A stretch of DNA of 64,000 nucleotides from Guadua angustifolia (taxonomy: Eukaryota > Streptophyta > Magnoliopsida > Poales > Poaceae). Under the pieces are notes generated by a model that saw only the letters and a program-made list of their open reading frames with translations, was not told the DNA's origin and made no database searches. Where the stretch lies: the NCBI GenBank assembly GCA_036346375.1, contig CM070515.1, positions 18,560,423 through 18,624,422 on the forward strand, read 5' to 3'. Position 1 is the first letter of the stretch, and each line of letters opens with the position of its first letter. Of this stretch, positions 41,371 through 53,319 are shown piece after piece. The translations under genes and the position numbers were made by a program.

Positions 41371-43290
41371 AGCAGGACACGGTTTGGGAGCAAGTTGGAG
41401 GCCATCCACTTCCTAAACAACTATGCCATTACAACAAGGCGGGAGCACGGGCTTTTGAGGTGCAGCCGACCGCTTATGAGGTTAGGTGCACGAAGTACCT
41501 GCGTGTCCTTCTTCGTTCGAGTACACAAACCCAAACACGATGAGTTCTTTGTGATCGATGAACCTGAGCTCATATCGCACGGAGGAGTTGATTAGGAACA
41601 TGGCGGCCTCGTAGATCACGAGGTTCATAAGCGCAACTCTGGTGACCATCGTTGGGAAGGACATAGGGATGACCCTAGTACAATAATAGAGGAAGTTCAC
41701 ACAAGAACTGGGATGGTCATCACGTCTGCCACGGCTTGGAGGCGGCGAAGGCATTGAAGGCGCTCTTGGAGGGTTGAAGAGTCCTTTAACTATGCCCCTA
41801 GATTGTTACGAAGATTGCAACGACAAACCCGGGGCCTTGATTTGCAATGGGCGATGAGCAAGTCTGGCTCAAGGCGGGTCGTACACCTCGGCTCAACGAT
41901 ATCTCGCCTGGTTGTTTTGGTCTTTTGGACAATGCATTGAAGCCTTCGAGCATTGCGAGCCGATTATATGTGTAGATGGCACCTTTCTAAGTGGGAAGTT
42001 TCGTGGGACACTCTTGGACCTGGCAGCGGTGATGCGAAAATAGGATCGCCCCACTTGCCTTTGCCCTCGTTGAGTGAGAACAACGATAGTGGTTGTGGTT
42101 CCTTAGTCTGCGAAGACTAAGGTAGTGGGTCTGAGGGAGCAGGTTTGTGTAATCTCGGACCGTAATAAGGGCCTTCTGCACGCGTTAGACGTGATGCACG
42201 ACAGCACGTCCATCTCGTTGAGTTGGCCCGATTTGCAGAGGAGGTGGTGCATGCGCCATCTTGGAGCCAACCTGTACACAAGGTACAAGAACAAGGCACT
42301 TGTGAAGACCTTCAAGTCCTTGTGCCTTCAAAATCAGGATCGCAAGTTCAACGCAATTTGGGCCCATTTGAACGAGTCAACTCGGAGGATGATGGAAGAA
42401 GAGAACAGGAGGATCATCTGCGTTCTCAAATGGTTGGAGGTCAGACAGTGCGTACCCGTGCTCGCGCAACCTTTAGCCAGTGGATCGCCGGAAAACCAGC
42501 GGAAAGGTGGGCGCTCCTGCACGACACGAACGGAGCGAGGTAAAACATTGCTTTAGTACGTCCTCGTATTGTACTCTATTCTTTTGTGCGATGCTCACGT
42601 TAGAGAATGACATCTCGGTACAGCGTGATGACCACGAACATTGCGAGGCTTTCAACAATGTTCTTAAGGGTGTTCGTGGCCTACCTCGTGTTCCATCATT
42701 GGTGACATTCTCTGGGACGCGGATTACTTAGAGACCGTGGCCCGACCGCCGAGGGTGCAACACGGCGTCGCACCGAGGGTGGAGAAGCTGCTGCGGCGAA
42801 GAACAAGCGCACTTCCACCGCACAAGAATCTTCGACCTTACTACGAACAAATTCGAGTATTGTGCAAGCGGAAATATGCATCGGGGTTTAGCGGCGGTGA
42901 CACGTCACAACAATGCGAGATAGGGGCCGATTCGTTACTTGCACTGTAATAAGCCTAAGCTTGGCATATTCCGTGCTCCACGTGCTTGCCGCTTCGAGAC
43001 ATGGCGACAACGATGCCTCGCCGATTCATTTCGTGGTACTACACCGCGAGCCTTTGAAAGAACACGTGGCGGCCCAAGATGTCTTCCTTCACCGTTGGGA
43101 CCAACTACAAGACCATTGATGGGCCAACATGGTACCCTTACCCGGCGTGTCGGCCGGAAGCCGGGAGGCCTAGCGGCGAAAGGATCCACGATGACATGGA
43201 TCTTTGCTAAGCCCGTGCGGTCTGCGGAAGTGCAAGTTATGCAAACAACGAGGGCATGACCGTAGGAGGTGTCCCAACCGCAACCCTTAA
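41371..43290 (+). pseudogene. Mutator-like (MULE) transposase, broken
   Basis: Domains appear in family order across shifting frames. First is a MuDR-type DNA-binding region near 41395-41560 (FLNNYAITTRREH, then VHKPKHDEFFVID). A catalytic segment near 41920-42010 has EPIICVDGTFLSGKFRGTL (first Asp). At 42125-42556 VCVISDRNKGLLHAL (second Asp) is followed by WCMRHLGANLYTRYKNKAL and FKSLCLQNQDRKFNAIW, the PF10551 signature. A degraded SWIM-type region comes next, then a CX2CX4HX4C zinc knuckle (CKLCKQRGHDRRRC) near 43235-43275. At least five frame changes and stops occur, so it is inactive. MULEs carry long terminal repeats and 9-bp TSDs; neither was found. A plant-mobile-domain remnant and a GRF-type ORF follow on the same strand. 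Confidence 0.87.
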
Positions 43291-43559
43291 TACGTTGTTA
43301 GCGCGCTCGCCATGTAATCGGGTAACTTGCTTGTTTCAATGTATGAACATTTATGGTACTTTGTAGAAATGCTTTTTCCTTGCCTTGTCATATTACGTGC
43401 ATATAACATTGCTCCTGAGGCGGTGATGGGCGTCTTCCTCTCCAGAGCTACTTAGTGCGAATTCGATGCAGACCCATAGATCACGAGCTATATCGGCGAG
43501 GATCCGGGTTGGTAATTAATTTCGAACAACGCGCTTTAGCAGCGGATTAATCGTGACCG

Positions 43560-45290
43560 AGATATTGCTTCTTTTCAGATTGGACCCACTTGCCACACGA
43601 TCGGCGCACAAGATCAAGGCCGTGGACCCTCGCTTCCATGTTCCGCTTGCGGGAGGTGCTACCATTGCCCTAATGATGGGCGGGCTCGTCTGGAGGCGGC
43701 ACAGACCCCATCCCCCGTCGATCGGGCACTTGTCTTGGGCTCATCGGCGGTGGCGCTCGAGACCCATACATTTCACTTCCGTTCGGTGAGATGGCTATAA
43801 CTCGAAGGGCGTGGCCATGCTCACGGCCTACCTATCGAGGTCAACCCGTCATTGTCACCGTCTGTAGCGACAACAATGGATCCTTACATCTCGCAAAGGT
43901 ATGTCATGTTGAGCGTACTTTATGCATTTGTTGAAGGCAATATCACCGATTGTTCGTGAACGACCTTGTCATTCTGAGTTTGGCGTGCGATACAATCGAA
44001 GGAGGCAGGTGCGCCCAAGACATGGCTATGGGCCTTGCGAGTATGAGGCTTGCCCCCGATGCGGACGGAGTTGGTACTCTGGCACTCTGAGCTTTACATG
44101 CTACTGCTTTGGGCGTAATGTTACGCAACACGGCGGGGATGTCATCCTCCTCACATTATATGGTTGGCAGGGAGCTCGCGGATAACCCCGAGGAGGCAAT
44201 GTTGTCTGTTGAGGATCTGCCGTGTTGGCATCCACCTACAAGGGGATGTGCGATGCGTCTGGCGACAAAAACCGGCGGGGGCATTACGGGTGCTTGCACT
44301 GCTTCAGATGTGGAGTTGGGAGTACCTCCCAATCTCTAGGCCTTACGTCTTTGAGCCGTACTACCCGTGGTCATCGGCAGCGGCGTCCGGAGGCTCGGCG
44401 TCCAACGATGGGTTACCGTTGGATGCATGCGGTTGAGGTGGAACCCTCAAGATGACGCGGGAGCTATTACCGTGTCATTGCCGATATAGACCTACTCACG
44501 CAGAGCATGTGACATGGAATCCGTGGAAGCGTCGCCGAAAATGAACATAGCTTCTCAAGGCCGCATATCGGCTTGTTGCACGGCGGACAACGCACTATGG
44601 ATGACCAAGCTGTTTCGTGTTGTACATGCACGATTGAGGTTTACTCCCCGGCGTGTCTGAGAGCGGTTTGGGTATCGCGAGTAGTCCCGTTCCACTGCCG
44701 GGCGCCGGTGGATCGCACAAGTATGTTCGACCTTACCCATAATTCCGTATCCTGTTGTACCAACAATTTTAACCATTCTCGTGTTTTACAATACTGGGAA
44801 GAAGCGCTGAAGGCGGGATAGAGTCTGTTGGTCATATGTGCACCGTGACCATGTGGTTAGCTGGTTGACCACGGCACTGCAGGACGTCGTCGCTCCCTCT
44901 GGCCCATATCATCCGAGGGAACAGGAGCAGTACCTCGCGTGGTACCTCCCCCGCACGCGTGCGACCTTATAGTGGTACTGTCGAGCAATGAAGTCGACCA
45001 TATCCCGAGGGCGAGTTCGTCTTTGTCCATGTCTTGGTAAGACCCAAATTGTTGGTATGCCGTCATTACAAATTGTGAAATGCATGCATTCGACTATAAT
45101 ACGTACAAACTCTATTGCGAACAGGGAATCATCGATTTGCTCTCCCAAGTTGAAGAAATTACAACTCGAGGCTCGGGCAGCCATGAGTGCCCACCGGGCA
45201 GTGAGGCAATCCATCGCTTCGTGGGTGCGGCTTATTTCGCACTCGTGGGCTTGGGTCCTTTGGTTGACATTCGAGCGAGACCATCATGTG
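43560..45290 (+). pseudogene. Plant mobile domain (PMD, PF10536-like) remnant
   Basis: The frame is broken, but hallmark pieces occur in order. ETHTFHF with a following GEMAI lies near 43760-43795, like the ETHTFHLPCGEM segment of PMD proteins. Text near 44300-44350 gives LLQMWSWEYLPISRPYVFEP, like the LLQLWAW..PIGRP motif. Frame-shifted stretches to about 45290 follow the domain's later part less clearly. PMD proteins (MAIN/MAIL relatives) derive from transposon-borne genes and are often fused to or linked with MULE transposases in grasses, as here. This copy has many stops. The assignment rests on two motifs. Confidence 0.6.
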
Positions 45291-47027
45291 CCGACCATGG
45301 ACCCTTCGCGCGCGCCGATGCCGGAGATCTACCGGCGGTATTCCTTCTCTGGCGCCGTCCATCCACGAGCGCACGGCCATCTGGCGGACTTCCTTCTCTG
45401 GCGCACTTCCATCTCTGGCGACGTCGATCTACGATGGCCCCTCCATCTGGCATCCCCCCTGAGGATAACATTGCAGGTTTCTCGGCCCCACCTCAGAACC
45501 CTCAGGTACAGCAGCCGGAATGGTCATTGGGGACTGATCCCACACAGACCCCTAATTGGAGCGAGGCAGGGGATTTCGACTGGGGAATGTACATGACCAA
45601 GACTGCTGGACTCCTCGGTGGACATGTAGGCAGTGGGCATCGGGATGTCCAGGGACCATAAGCGTGCTTGAGACGCCCACCCTACCCACACCGGATGATC
45701 TTGCTTGGTATAACCGGGGACATTGGAGTCTGAGGACAATATTTGTTTCCATCCGGTCATTATCCCCAGCAGAGGACATCGAGACATCGCCTCCGGGTAC
45801 GGATATGGGCCATCCAGTGCTGCGGCGGGAAGGGACACATCCTCCGACACATACACCCGGAGGACAACGTGAGAAGGCTTGGCGTTAATGTAATGTAGCA
45901 TGCTTTGTGCTTGTGCCCGATTATTGTTCCTTTCTCGTATTTTTGAATTTTGTACATTTTCCTTGATTTTTTGCTTCGTTGGACATGAGTAAAATTGTCA
46001 GAATTAAATGAAAATAACGATGACCTTGATCTCCAGCTGAGAATTTTAGATTATCTTATGGAGCCATTAATGCACTATGAGTTTTCAGGAATTAATAAAT
46101 TATTTCGAATATTCGAAAACTCAAGAACAGAGATAATTGAAAAGTAGTACTATGAGTTTCAGAATTTTTATTAAAGAATGCAGCACAAAAAACTTCTAAT
46201 TCATTGCACAAACTCAGTTCCTAAATTTGAGTTACTCAGTAAGGATTCAAAATATGCAATAAAAAGTTGTATGTTGCGAAGTAGTTCATTTCGTGTAGAG
46301 GGGGCCGAGTTGGTCACGGATGTCTTTCGAAGTGGTTTTCAGTTTGTATCCGTACTTTCATGTATCGAGGATAATATGTCAATTATAACTTGCTTTTATC
46401 CTAATCCTACTAAAGCAAGAACCCTACACGTTCACAACCTGTGCAGTTTTGGAATACTTAAGCCGAAACAGAGAAGGCGTCTCCGCATGTCTCCGCCAAC
46501 AGCCAACACAACAGAGGTGCAAGAGGGTTCCTCCTCCTCTCAAAAAAGAAGGGTTAGGGGGAAGCGGTACGAGGCCCGCACTTGAGAGGTCAATCAATGG
46601 TTTATTGTCTCTCAAGTACTCATCATAGCGGCATTTCCAGACGTAGTTGCATTCTCGAGATGCTTCTCTCTTGGTGAAATGTGGGAGCATAAGATTTTGG
46701 CTGCATAAAGTACCAACCTTAAGAGTCAGGCTGTAGACAATCCGGTATATCGCGAAGCTGGGTGAACACATCGTCGAGGTTTCTTGGTGTTTGTCCAAAT
46801 TCAGCGACGCAGAGAGCATCAAATTGAAGTAAGAACAAAACTACATGCAAAAGAACAGGAAAAAGCCTCATACCAACACGCCTTTGTATTTCTTCTCGCC
46901 TCTTCTTTTGGGACTTCATCAAGTTAGTAATCCCTTGCTAGTTCATCAAGCAGAGGAGAAGAGGAACAACCAAGGTGAGGAACTCTCTAAGATATATCCG
47001 TTCATTTTAGGTCAGGATCAAGACAAA
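45291..47027. other. Spacer between PMD remnant and GRF ORF
   Basis: 45290-45890 is proline-rich in one frame (45080-45661), a possible C-terminal tail of the PMD protein with LWRRPSTSARPSGGLP and similar internally repeated words. 45890-47027 is AT-rich, with no recognised gene. Confidence 0.4.
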
Positions 47028-47599
47028 ATGCCGAGGCGTGCAAGTTCGAAGGGAAAGGGCAAAGCAAAAGAAGAGGGAGGCTCTTCGACCTTGCCGCGCA
47101 CAGCGTACCAAGATCTCTTCCTACCGACTGGGGTTGTCGCACCGATGTGTTTGTGCGGAGATCCTTGTAGGCTTGTCCGCTCATACGAGCTTCCAACTTG
47201 GAAGAGGCGGTATTGGAAGTGCCGCAACTCTAATTCGACCACGGAGAAGGCAGGAAGCTTCACTCATGGTAATAATCATACGTGTTTCCTAATATTTCTA
47301 CATGGAACTTTCCTAATTTTTGTTTCATGCAGTCGCCTCCGCCACTGTGTGAATTTGAGAAGTGGTACGACGAGGAGATCGACCCGGAGGACCAAAGGCT
47401 CCTTGATGAAGAGTTCCGGCAAGCGGACCGTAGGGAGCAGCTTCAAGCGCAGCGTGACGCCGCACGCGAGGAGGCACGCCGCAAGGAAGCGGAGGAGAAG
47501 GAGGCCGAGAGAGAAAGGAAACGAGAGAGGGCACGTCGTGCCAGAGAAGCCCCACCGGAGGCATGGGAGAAGGGGAAGTGGCCTCGATGCACTCAGTAG
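47028..47599 (+). CDS. GRF-type zinc-finger-like ORF with charged coiled-coil tail
   Basis: Exon 1 starts at the ATG at 47028 (MPRRASSKGKGKAKEE). It contains CLCGDPCRLVRSYELPTWKR and YWKC, the GRF-like CxC...C...YWKC pattern. It stops being coding at a CATG/GTAATA donor near 47271. Exon 2 follows TTTCATGCAG at 47333 with SPPPLCEFEKWYDEEI, then a very long arginine/glutamate helix (AQRDAAREEARRKEAEEKE), and ends at a TAG at 47597-47599. The obvious donor gives a phase that does not match exon 2, so an indel or a different splice site is involved. It is in the same orientation as, and downstream of, the MULE and PMD remnants. Such GRF proteins are abundant in grass genomes; function unknown. 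Confidence 0.6.
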
Positions 47600-48440
47600 A
47601 CGTCATGTTATATGCTCGTCCCAATTTCAAGCCGTAATAAAAAATGTAGCCTACCTTATTTTCCGCAGTAACTTCTGAGTTGAGAATCACCCTGTCTCTT
47701 ATTTTCCGCAGTAAATTATATGAATTTCTTCTATATCTTCTTGTTGTATCCCAATTATATTATTCTCGCAATTATTACGAAACTACATTACTTAAAAAAA
47801 ATTCCCGTAAACACTTCAAAAAACCCATTATGTCGCGAGCAGAATAAAAATCTCGACGTTCAACCAGTCGTAAAAATTTCTCAATCGTCGAGTCGGAAAT
47901 GTCTTATTCAACCAAATCAATAGGAAAAGGTTATCACGCAGAAATATAATTCTCCAACAAAAATATTTACGATAAAAGATTTTCTATATCACTAAAAAAT
48001 AGATTTTTTTATTTATTCAACCCTAGTTGACACATGAAATTATCGCCGTCCGACCGAAATCGACCCATGTGTACGGAGAGGCCACTTTTGCAATTCGAGC
48101 GATTCTCTGCGAAATTTAAAAATACACGAGAATGTTGTATATTTTTACGTGACATTTTACTGACATGTCGATGCGCTTAAATGATCAAGTAGTTCTTTTA
48201 ATGATCAAGCGGTTCTTAGTAGTTCAATATCTCGGATAGCGATTTTTACAATATTCCTCGAGTGACTAGCACGTGGTTTAAGTGAATGGGGTGCGGCGCC
48301 ATTAAGGCGAGATTAGCGAGACCGCTTGAGCGAACAAGAAAATTGCTCGCTCTGCGGTGGTTCCTTATTTTTTTCCGAAACCGAATAAGCGATGTAACAT
48401 TTCATCCCAGTGCGGCGGCTCAATTTCGCATCGAGATTGC
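47600..48440. other. AT-rich intergenic DNA
   Basis: CTTATTTTCCGCAGTAA occurs at 47657 and 47698. No gene is seen. This may be the terminal region of the MULE. Confidence 0.35.
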
Positions 48441-48640
48441 GAAATCGGCGTGGCGGACTTCGGTTTAGCGTTTTGAAAATGCGAATCTGAATTCGTTTTT
48501 CAAAAGCGAAATACTTCAATTTCGCGATTTCAAACCGCGAATTCGCGATTTCAGCATTTTCGGTTCGCGAAATTGCGATTTCACGCTTTCAGATTGCGAA
48601 ATTGGCGGGATTTACAGTAAATCGCGAGATTGTTGTATAT
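48440..48640. repeat. Cluster of palindromic TTTCGCGATTTC-type words
   Basis: GCGAAATCG, TTTCGCGATTTC, CCGCGAATTCGCGATTTC, GTTCGCGAAATTGCGATTTC and GATTGCGAAATTGGC lie within about 180 bases in both orientations, so the strand can fold into many small hairpins. No coding frame. Confidence 0.65.
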
Positions 48641-48674
48641 TTACGTAAATACTGCTCATTTCTTGTATAAAATC

Positions 48675-49034
48675 AAGAAGCCAACAATGCGTATGTCGTG
48701 CCTGCCTGTTAACCATGTCCTATACATATTCTTTATTCAGGCACCAAAATGAGAACCATGATGCTTAATACCCAAAATAGAGTGCGATTTGCTCGGAATC
48801 TTGCCGTCCTTGGGCCCATGGTGAAAAGGGCTAGAATCGTAGAACAAACCAGCAAGAAGCCAATAATGCGTATGTCGTGCCTGTCCTGCTGTTAACCATG
48901 TCCTATACATATTCTTTATTGAGGCACCAAAAATGAGAACCATGATGCTTAATACCCAAAACAGAGTTCGATTTGCTCGGAATCATGCCGTACCGGGGTC
49001 ACTGGTGAAAAGGGCTAGAATCGTAGAACAGGCG
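48675..49034. repeat. 179-bp tandem repeat holding copies B and C of the ~150-bp repeat
   Basis: Units start AAGAAGCCAACAATGCGTAT (48676) and AAGAAGCCAATAATGCGTAT (48854). A partial third unit begins GCAATAATGCGTATCTTG at 49035. Each holds AACCATGTCCTATACATATT and ends near GGGCTAGAATCGTAGAACA. They match copy A at 38727-38878. Confidence 0.88.
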
Positions 49035-50722
49035 AGCAATAATGCGTATCTTGTGCCACTTGCCGATATCCCCCGTCCTGTTTGGTTGACAGGTTGGTTG
49101 GTGGTGGTGGGGGCGCGGAGTAGACGATTCACTCGCCGTGTTGAAAGCGACGCGCGCGGACAGATTGGAGGCAGCTCCCGGGCGCGGGGCGTCCACGGTG
49201 GATGGTTTTGTGCTGCGGTCACTGTCAAAACGTAAGAGATCTTTTGCCACTGAGGCTACTAGTGTTGTATAATAAATCAATCGTTAATTGATCAAGCTCA
49301 ATACCAATCAAGAATATTACGGATACTTAAAACAATCGTAATAGATGAACACCGGATACAGAGATCTCACCACTTTTTCTTCTATTGATTATAGATTGAT
49401 TCTCTTATACGATAAGATGTAATATTCATACCGAAAACATCTCTCAAGGATAGTTTTAGAATTCGCCCACAAAACTTTAGAGTTCGGTTATATCTTAATA
49501 GCTTTTATGATATAACAAGTTTACGGCTTCCAAAGATTTGGTTGTTTTTTTCTTTTACTTGTTGACTGAGTCACACGGGAAAGCAATTGGCATTTTGGAA
49601 AAAAAAAAAGGCTAATTGGCACACTTGCAATTATTATTTCTGCTATCCAGAATTCATCTTTACGGTGTCTAGTTCGTCTTATGTTACGTATCAGACTGAT
49701 GTAAATGGTTTTACTAATTATTGTACGCCTGATATCTTTGTAAAGTAGAAAACCGAATTTTCTATTCACTAGATGTATTTAGATACGTATGTGTGACTCA
49801 AATGCTGCATGTTGATCTGATGAACGGCAATCTGACTTATCCCTACGAAAGAAATGTATGGCTGATGTATAGACACCCCTAAACGTAAAATGCATAGTTG
49901 CCAATAGAGAAAATCGAGCGACCCCATCTTTGATTATATTGCTTCAAAATTTATGTAATTTATTATTTTTAAGGGTAATGAAATACTTGTGATCAGCTGT
50001 TAGAGTGTGCGGTTGTTCTACTGAAATATTAGAGGGTAAGCTAATCACAGTGTGAATTTTTTTGAACTAGAATATTTTCAGATACTAAATTGGCAGTATT
50101 GTAATTTAGCCACGCTTTGCCGCAAAAAAACGTAGGAAAAACTCGTGCAACTTTCTAGTTAGCCATACTTTCTACATGAACATTCGCCAAGTCCTATTCT
50201 CTACCACTAGAAAACGTATGCTCATGTTTACCTTAATTACCACCGATTTTCTTTTAGACTGTGCGTGCTCACGTGGTTTAATTTGGGTATACGCGCACCG
50301 AGTTTCACTCTCACTTAACTTTTTATCCATCGAGCCGTGGGATCGAATCGGACTTGACGCTGGCAGTAAAAACAAAAAACGTGCTGTTCATTTTGGTCGA
50401 CGACGATCCGCAGGGCCAATCAGACGCTGCCTACGGCACAGGAAGGCGGGACCGGTGAAAGCGTCGCATGACTGTGTGCGATTAGTCCTAAATATTCGCT
50501 TCCGAAGAGAAAGAAAAAAGCGCTTGACCGACCACTCCGTGCCGACCTTTGTTGTGACAGCAGATAACGTGCTTAGCCCAACGACGCCTCCTGCCGACCT
50601 CTTCCTGTCGCTCTCGCCAGGGCCCCTCCCACAGAAAACCACGTGCCTTTATCTCCTGTGCAGATGCGTCTGCGATCGTCCGTGCGCATCGATGCGACAT
50701 GCGACCTCGCACAGTCCAACTA
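49035..50722. other. Intergenic DNA, no gene recognised
   Basis: 49060-49240 is GC-rich without a supported frame; 49250-50160 is AT-rich. The frames around 50176-50733 overlap on both strands and show no family resemblance. Confidence 0.35.
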
Positions 50723-50730
50723 CACACAAG

Positions 50731-51353
50731 TAGGGGTGCAACGGATCGGATACGAGCGGATTTCATTCATTTCCGTATCTTATTCTAAATTTTTTCTCGG
50801 ATATAGAATCGGATCTGACGGTCAAATGCCGGATTCGAATCTGAATCGGATTACTTGATCGCGAATCGGAGCGAATCGATCGTTCGGATCACGGTTAGCC
50901 TCGGTTACGAATAGTTAGTCGGATTATGCGTAAAAGCAGAAACCATATATGTCGCGCATATTAAATACACAAAACTTTACTAGAACCTTGGAGACATATA
51001 AGTGTTTCAAATTCAATAATAGTTGCCTTCCCTATATAAGAATAATATGCAACCAAATATAATTCCAATCAACATATGAACTTATATGATGTAGAATGTT
51101 TATGTTTATCGGATCTGTTATCGGATATCTATTGCACTCATTTACACTGATATTTTTCGGATATCTCGGATATACGGGTATGGATCGGATACGGATCGGA
51201 TACTTCTCTTTCCATATCTTACCCCATATTTTTTTCGGATAGGCAGATTCGAATCCGGATATAACCGGATATCATTTTTTCGGATTCGAATCGGATTTTA
51301 AACGAATTCGGTCTTCGGTCGGTCGGGAATTATCCGCTCCGTTTGCACCCCTA
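50731..51353. mobile_element. hAT-type MITE, 623 bp, TSD CACACAAG
   Basis: The ends are TAGGGGTGCAACGGATCGG and, inverted, TAGGGGTGCAAACGGAGCGG. The interior is rich in CGGATA/GAATCGGAT words. Perfect 8-bp TSDs CACACAAG lie at 50723-50730 and 51354-51361. Confidence 0.9.
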
Positions 51354-51526
51354 CACACAAGAGAGATCCGGTGCAAAGTTAAACAGTCGCCGTGGGATTC
51401 AGATCGACAAAAAAAATTATGCAGATTTTTTATTATGTAAAAATATTGTTTATGATGCTGTAGCAAAACACTGTTTGTCAATTTTTTTATCCGAGCTTTC
51501 CATGCGGTCGATCTGGCTGTCTAGGA

Positions 51527-51566
51527 CTATAGGGACTGCTTAAGTAGACTTAAGCAGTCCCCATAG
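51527..51566. repeat. 40-bp near-perfect palindrome
   Basis: The arms CTATAGGGACTGCTTAAGT (51527-51545) and, inverted, CTATGGGGACTGCTTAAGT (51548-51566) are separated by two bases and differ at one site. A tight hairpin is possible. Confidence 0.85.
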
Positions 51567-52369
51567 CCACTGTAGGAGAACCCTGTCCAACTACACATAG
51601 GGCAAAAGATTAGCCAGAATTACACATTTGGTGAAGTATGATTCTATAGCGAACTAAGCCGTATTATACATTGTGACCACTAGCTTACAGAGACAGCACA
51701 AGCTGCACCCGGTAATTAACTAGGAGAGTGTGTTTAAAAACCTACTTAACAGTATACCGTTGGAGCCCAAGTTAACGGAATAGTCTCTTACCATTGGATT
51801 CCATCCGTTCAACGTGCTATATAATATTTCTCATTGCCACTGTTGGACCCACATACTCAACGCACCATCCAACAAGTACTCACGTCCAAGCAAATCTTAT
51901 CCATATCCACCCCTCTCTCCCCCCTTGTGCTCGAGCAACCAAAAACCTATTTAAATCTAATCCATATCCACCCCCCTGGGCGTGCTCGAGCAACCAAAAA
52001 GCTGATTAAATCTAGGATTAATTCCTTATTTGCCATTGTAATTTGGAGAAGTTCTAAAATATATCAATGACATGTGGGACCGCACAATGAGTGGCACATA
52101 AGGGATGAGGTAAACTTTTAGTGGCATATGAGGATTTTACCCTTAAATCTAAGATAACGATAAATCTAAACAACCAATTAGGGCTGGTTAGATGATAAGA
52201 GTATTCTTCCATTAGATCGGTTGTTATGTGGTTGTTACATTAGATCGGCTTTAATCGTATTCTTCCATCTATCTTACTGATTGCATGATCAAATCGGTTG
52301 GCACGTCTTGAACCAGACGTTCATCGTGTGTTTAGACCGATAGATCCTTCGTCACATCTTTTGGCGCCA
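51567..52369. other. Intergenic DNA with a 61-bp tandem duplication at 51896-52013
   Basis: Two units carry ATCCATATCCACCCC, then GTGCTCGAGCAACCAAAAA and TTAAATCTA. No gene is seen in the rest. Confidence 0.6.
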
Positions 52370-52740
52370 ATAGAAACTTTTTAAAACCTGATGAAACCTA
52401 TGAAATGTGCTAGGAATTTTTAAAGTTTGTCATTTGAAACTCAATTGGAATTCTTCTTAAACTCGAATGTAATCAAGTTTCATATTTGAAACTAGATGTA
52501 ACTTATAGTTTCGTATCTATAACCTATTGAAATCTATTTAAACATGCTGAAACCCTTTTAAAACTCTTTTAAAATCTACCGAAACTTGTGAAACATCAAT
52601 AAAACCCATTGAAATAAGGTGAAATGTGCCTATACCATTGAAACAAGGTGAAACTTGCGAAACATAGATGAAACTTGGTTGAAACTTGTAAATTATGTAG
52701 AACTTTGATGAAACTCATCTATACCATTCGAAACATTTGC
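52370..52740. repeat. GTTTCA-rich block, left arm (GAAAC on plus)
   Basis: TGAAACTTG, GAAACATAGATGAAACTTGG and similar words recur through the block, so the GTTTCA bias is on the minus strand, opposite to 53320-53830. The two arms meet around 52750, where a hAT MITE is inserted. Confidence 0.6.
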
Positions 52741-52759
52741 AACGGTGTAACATCCTGTA

Positions 52760-53241
52760 TAGGGGTGGAAATGGGGACCTGTTCCTCGATCCCGGGCGGG
52801 GAATTCCTCTATTAGGGGACGGGTATGGGAAGAAATCGTCCTCATGGGATGGAAACAGGAAAGTTATTCCCGTCGGGGATGGCGAGGACGGGGCGGGAAT
52901 TTTTTTTCATGGGGACGATTGAGGATCCAAATTTAGTTTAGTCCAATTTAGTTATTAGATTGCAAACATATTCTCTAGCCCATCATATTCACATTTTCAT
53001 AAACGGGACAACATAATCCTTAATGAATGCATGCATTCTTTTTTCTTTGTCTGTTGATATGATTTTAGAGTTAAAATGGCTATAAGAGCTCTTCTCTTGT
53101 GTGAAATTTTCGCGGGGATGGGGACGAGGGGATTTTCTCCCCTGAGACGGGGAACGGGGACGGGGACAGGAAAATTTTGGATCGCAGGGACGGGGACGGG
53201 GAGGCACTCCCCAGCGGGGAATGCCCCCATTGCCACCCCTA
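52760..53241. mobile_element. hAT-type MITE, 482 bp, TSD ATCCTGTA
   Basis: The ends are TAGGGGTGGAAATGGGG and, inverted, TAGGGGTGGCAATGGGGG. The interior is rich in GGGGACGGGG. Perfect 8-bp TSDs ATCCTGTA lie at 52752-52759 and 53242-53249. Confidence 0.93.
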
Positions 53242-53319
53242 ATCCTGTAGCACAGCTTGGTTTTATTATTGAGAGCTACTACCCAACGCTATACCATTGG
53301 AAGTGCTCCCAATGGTATA

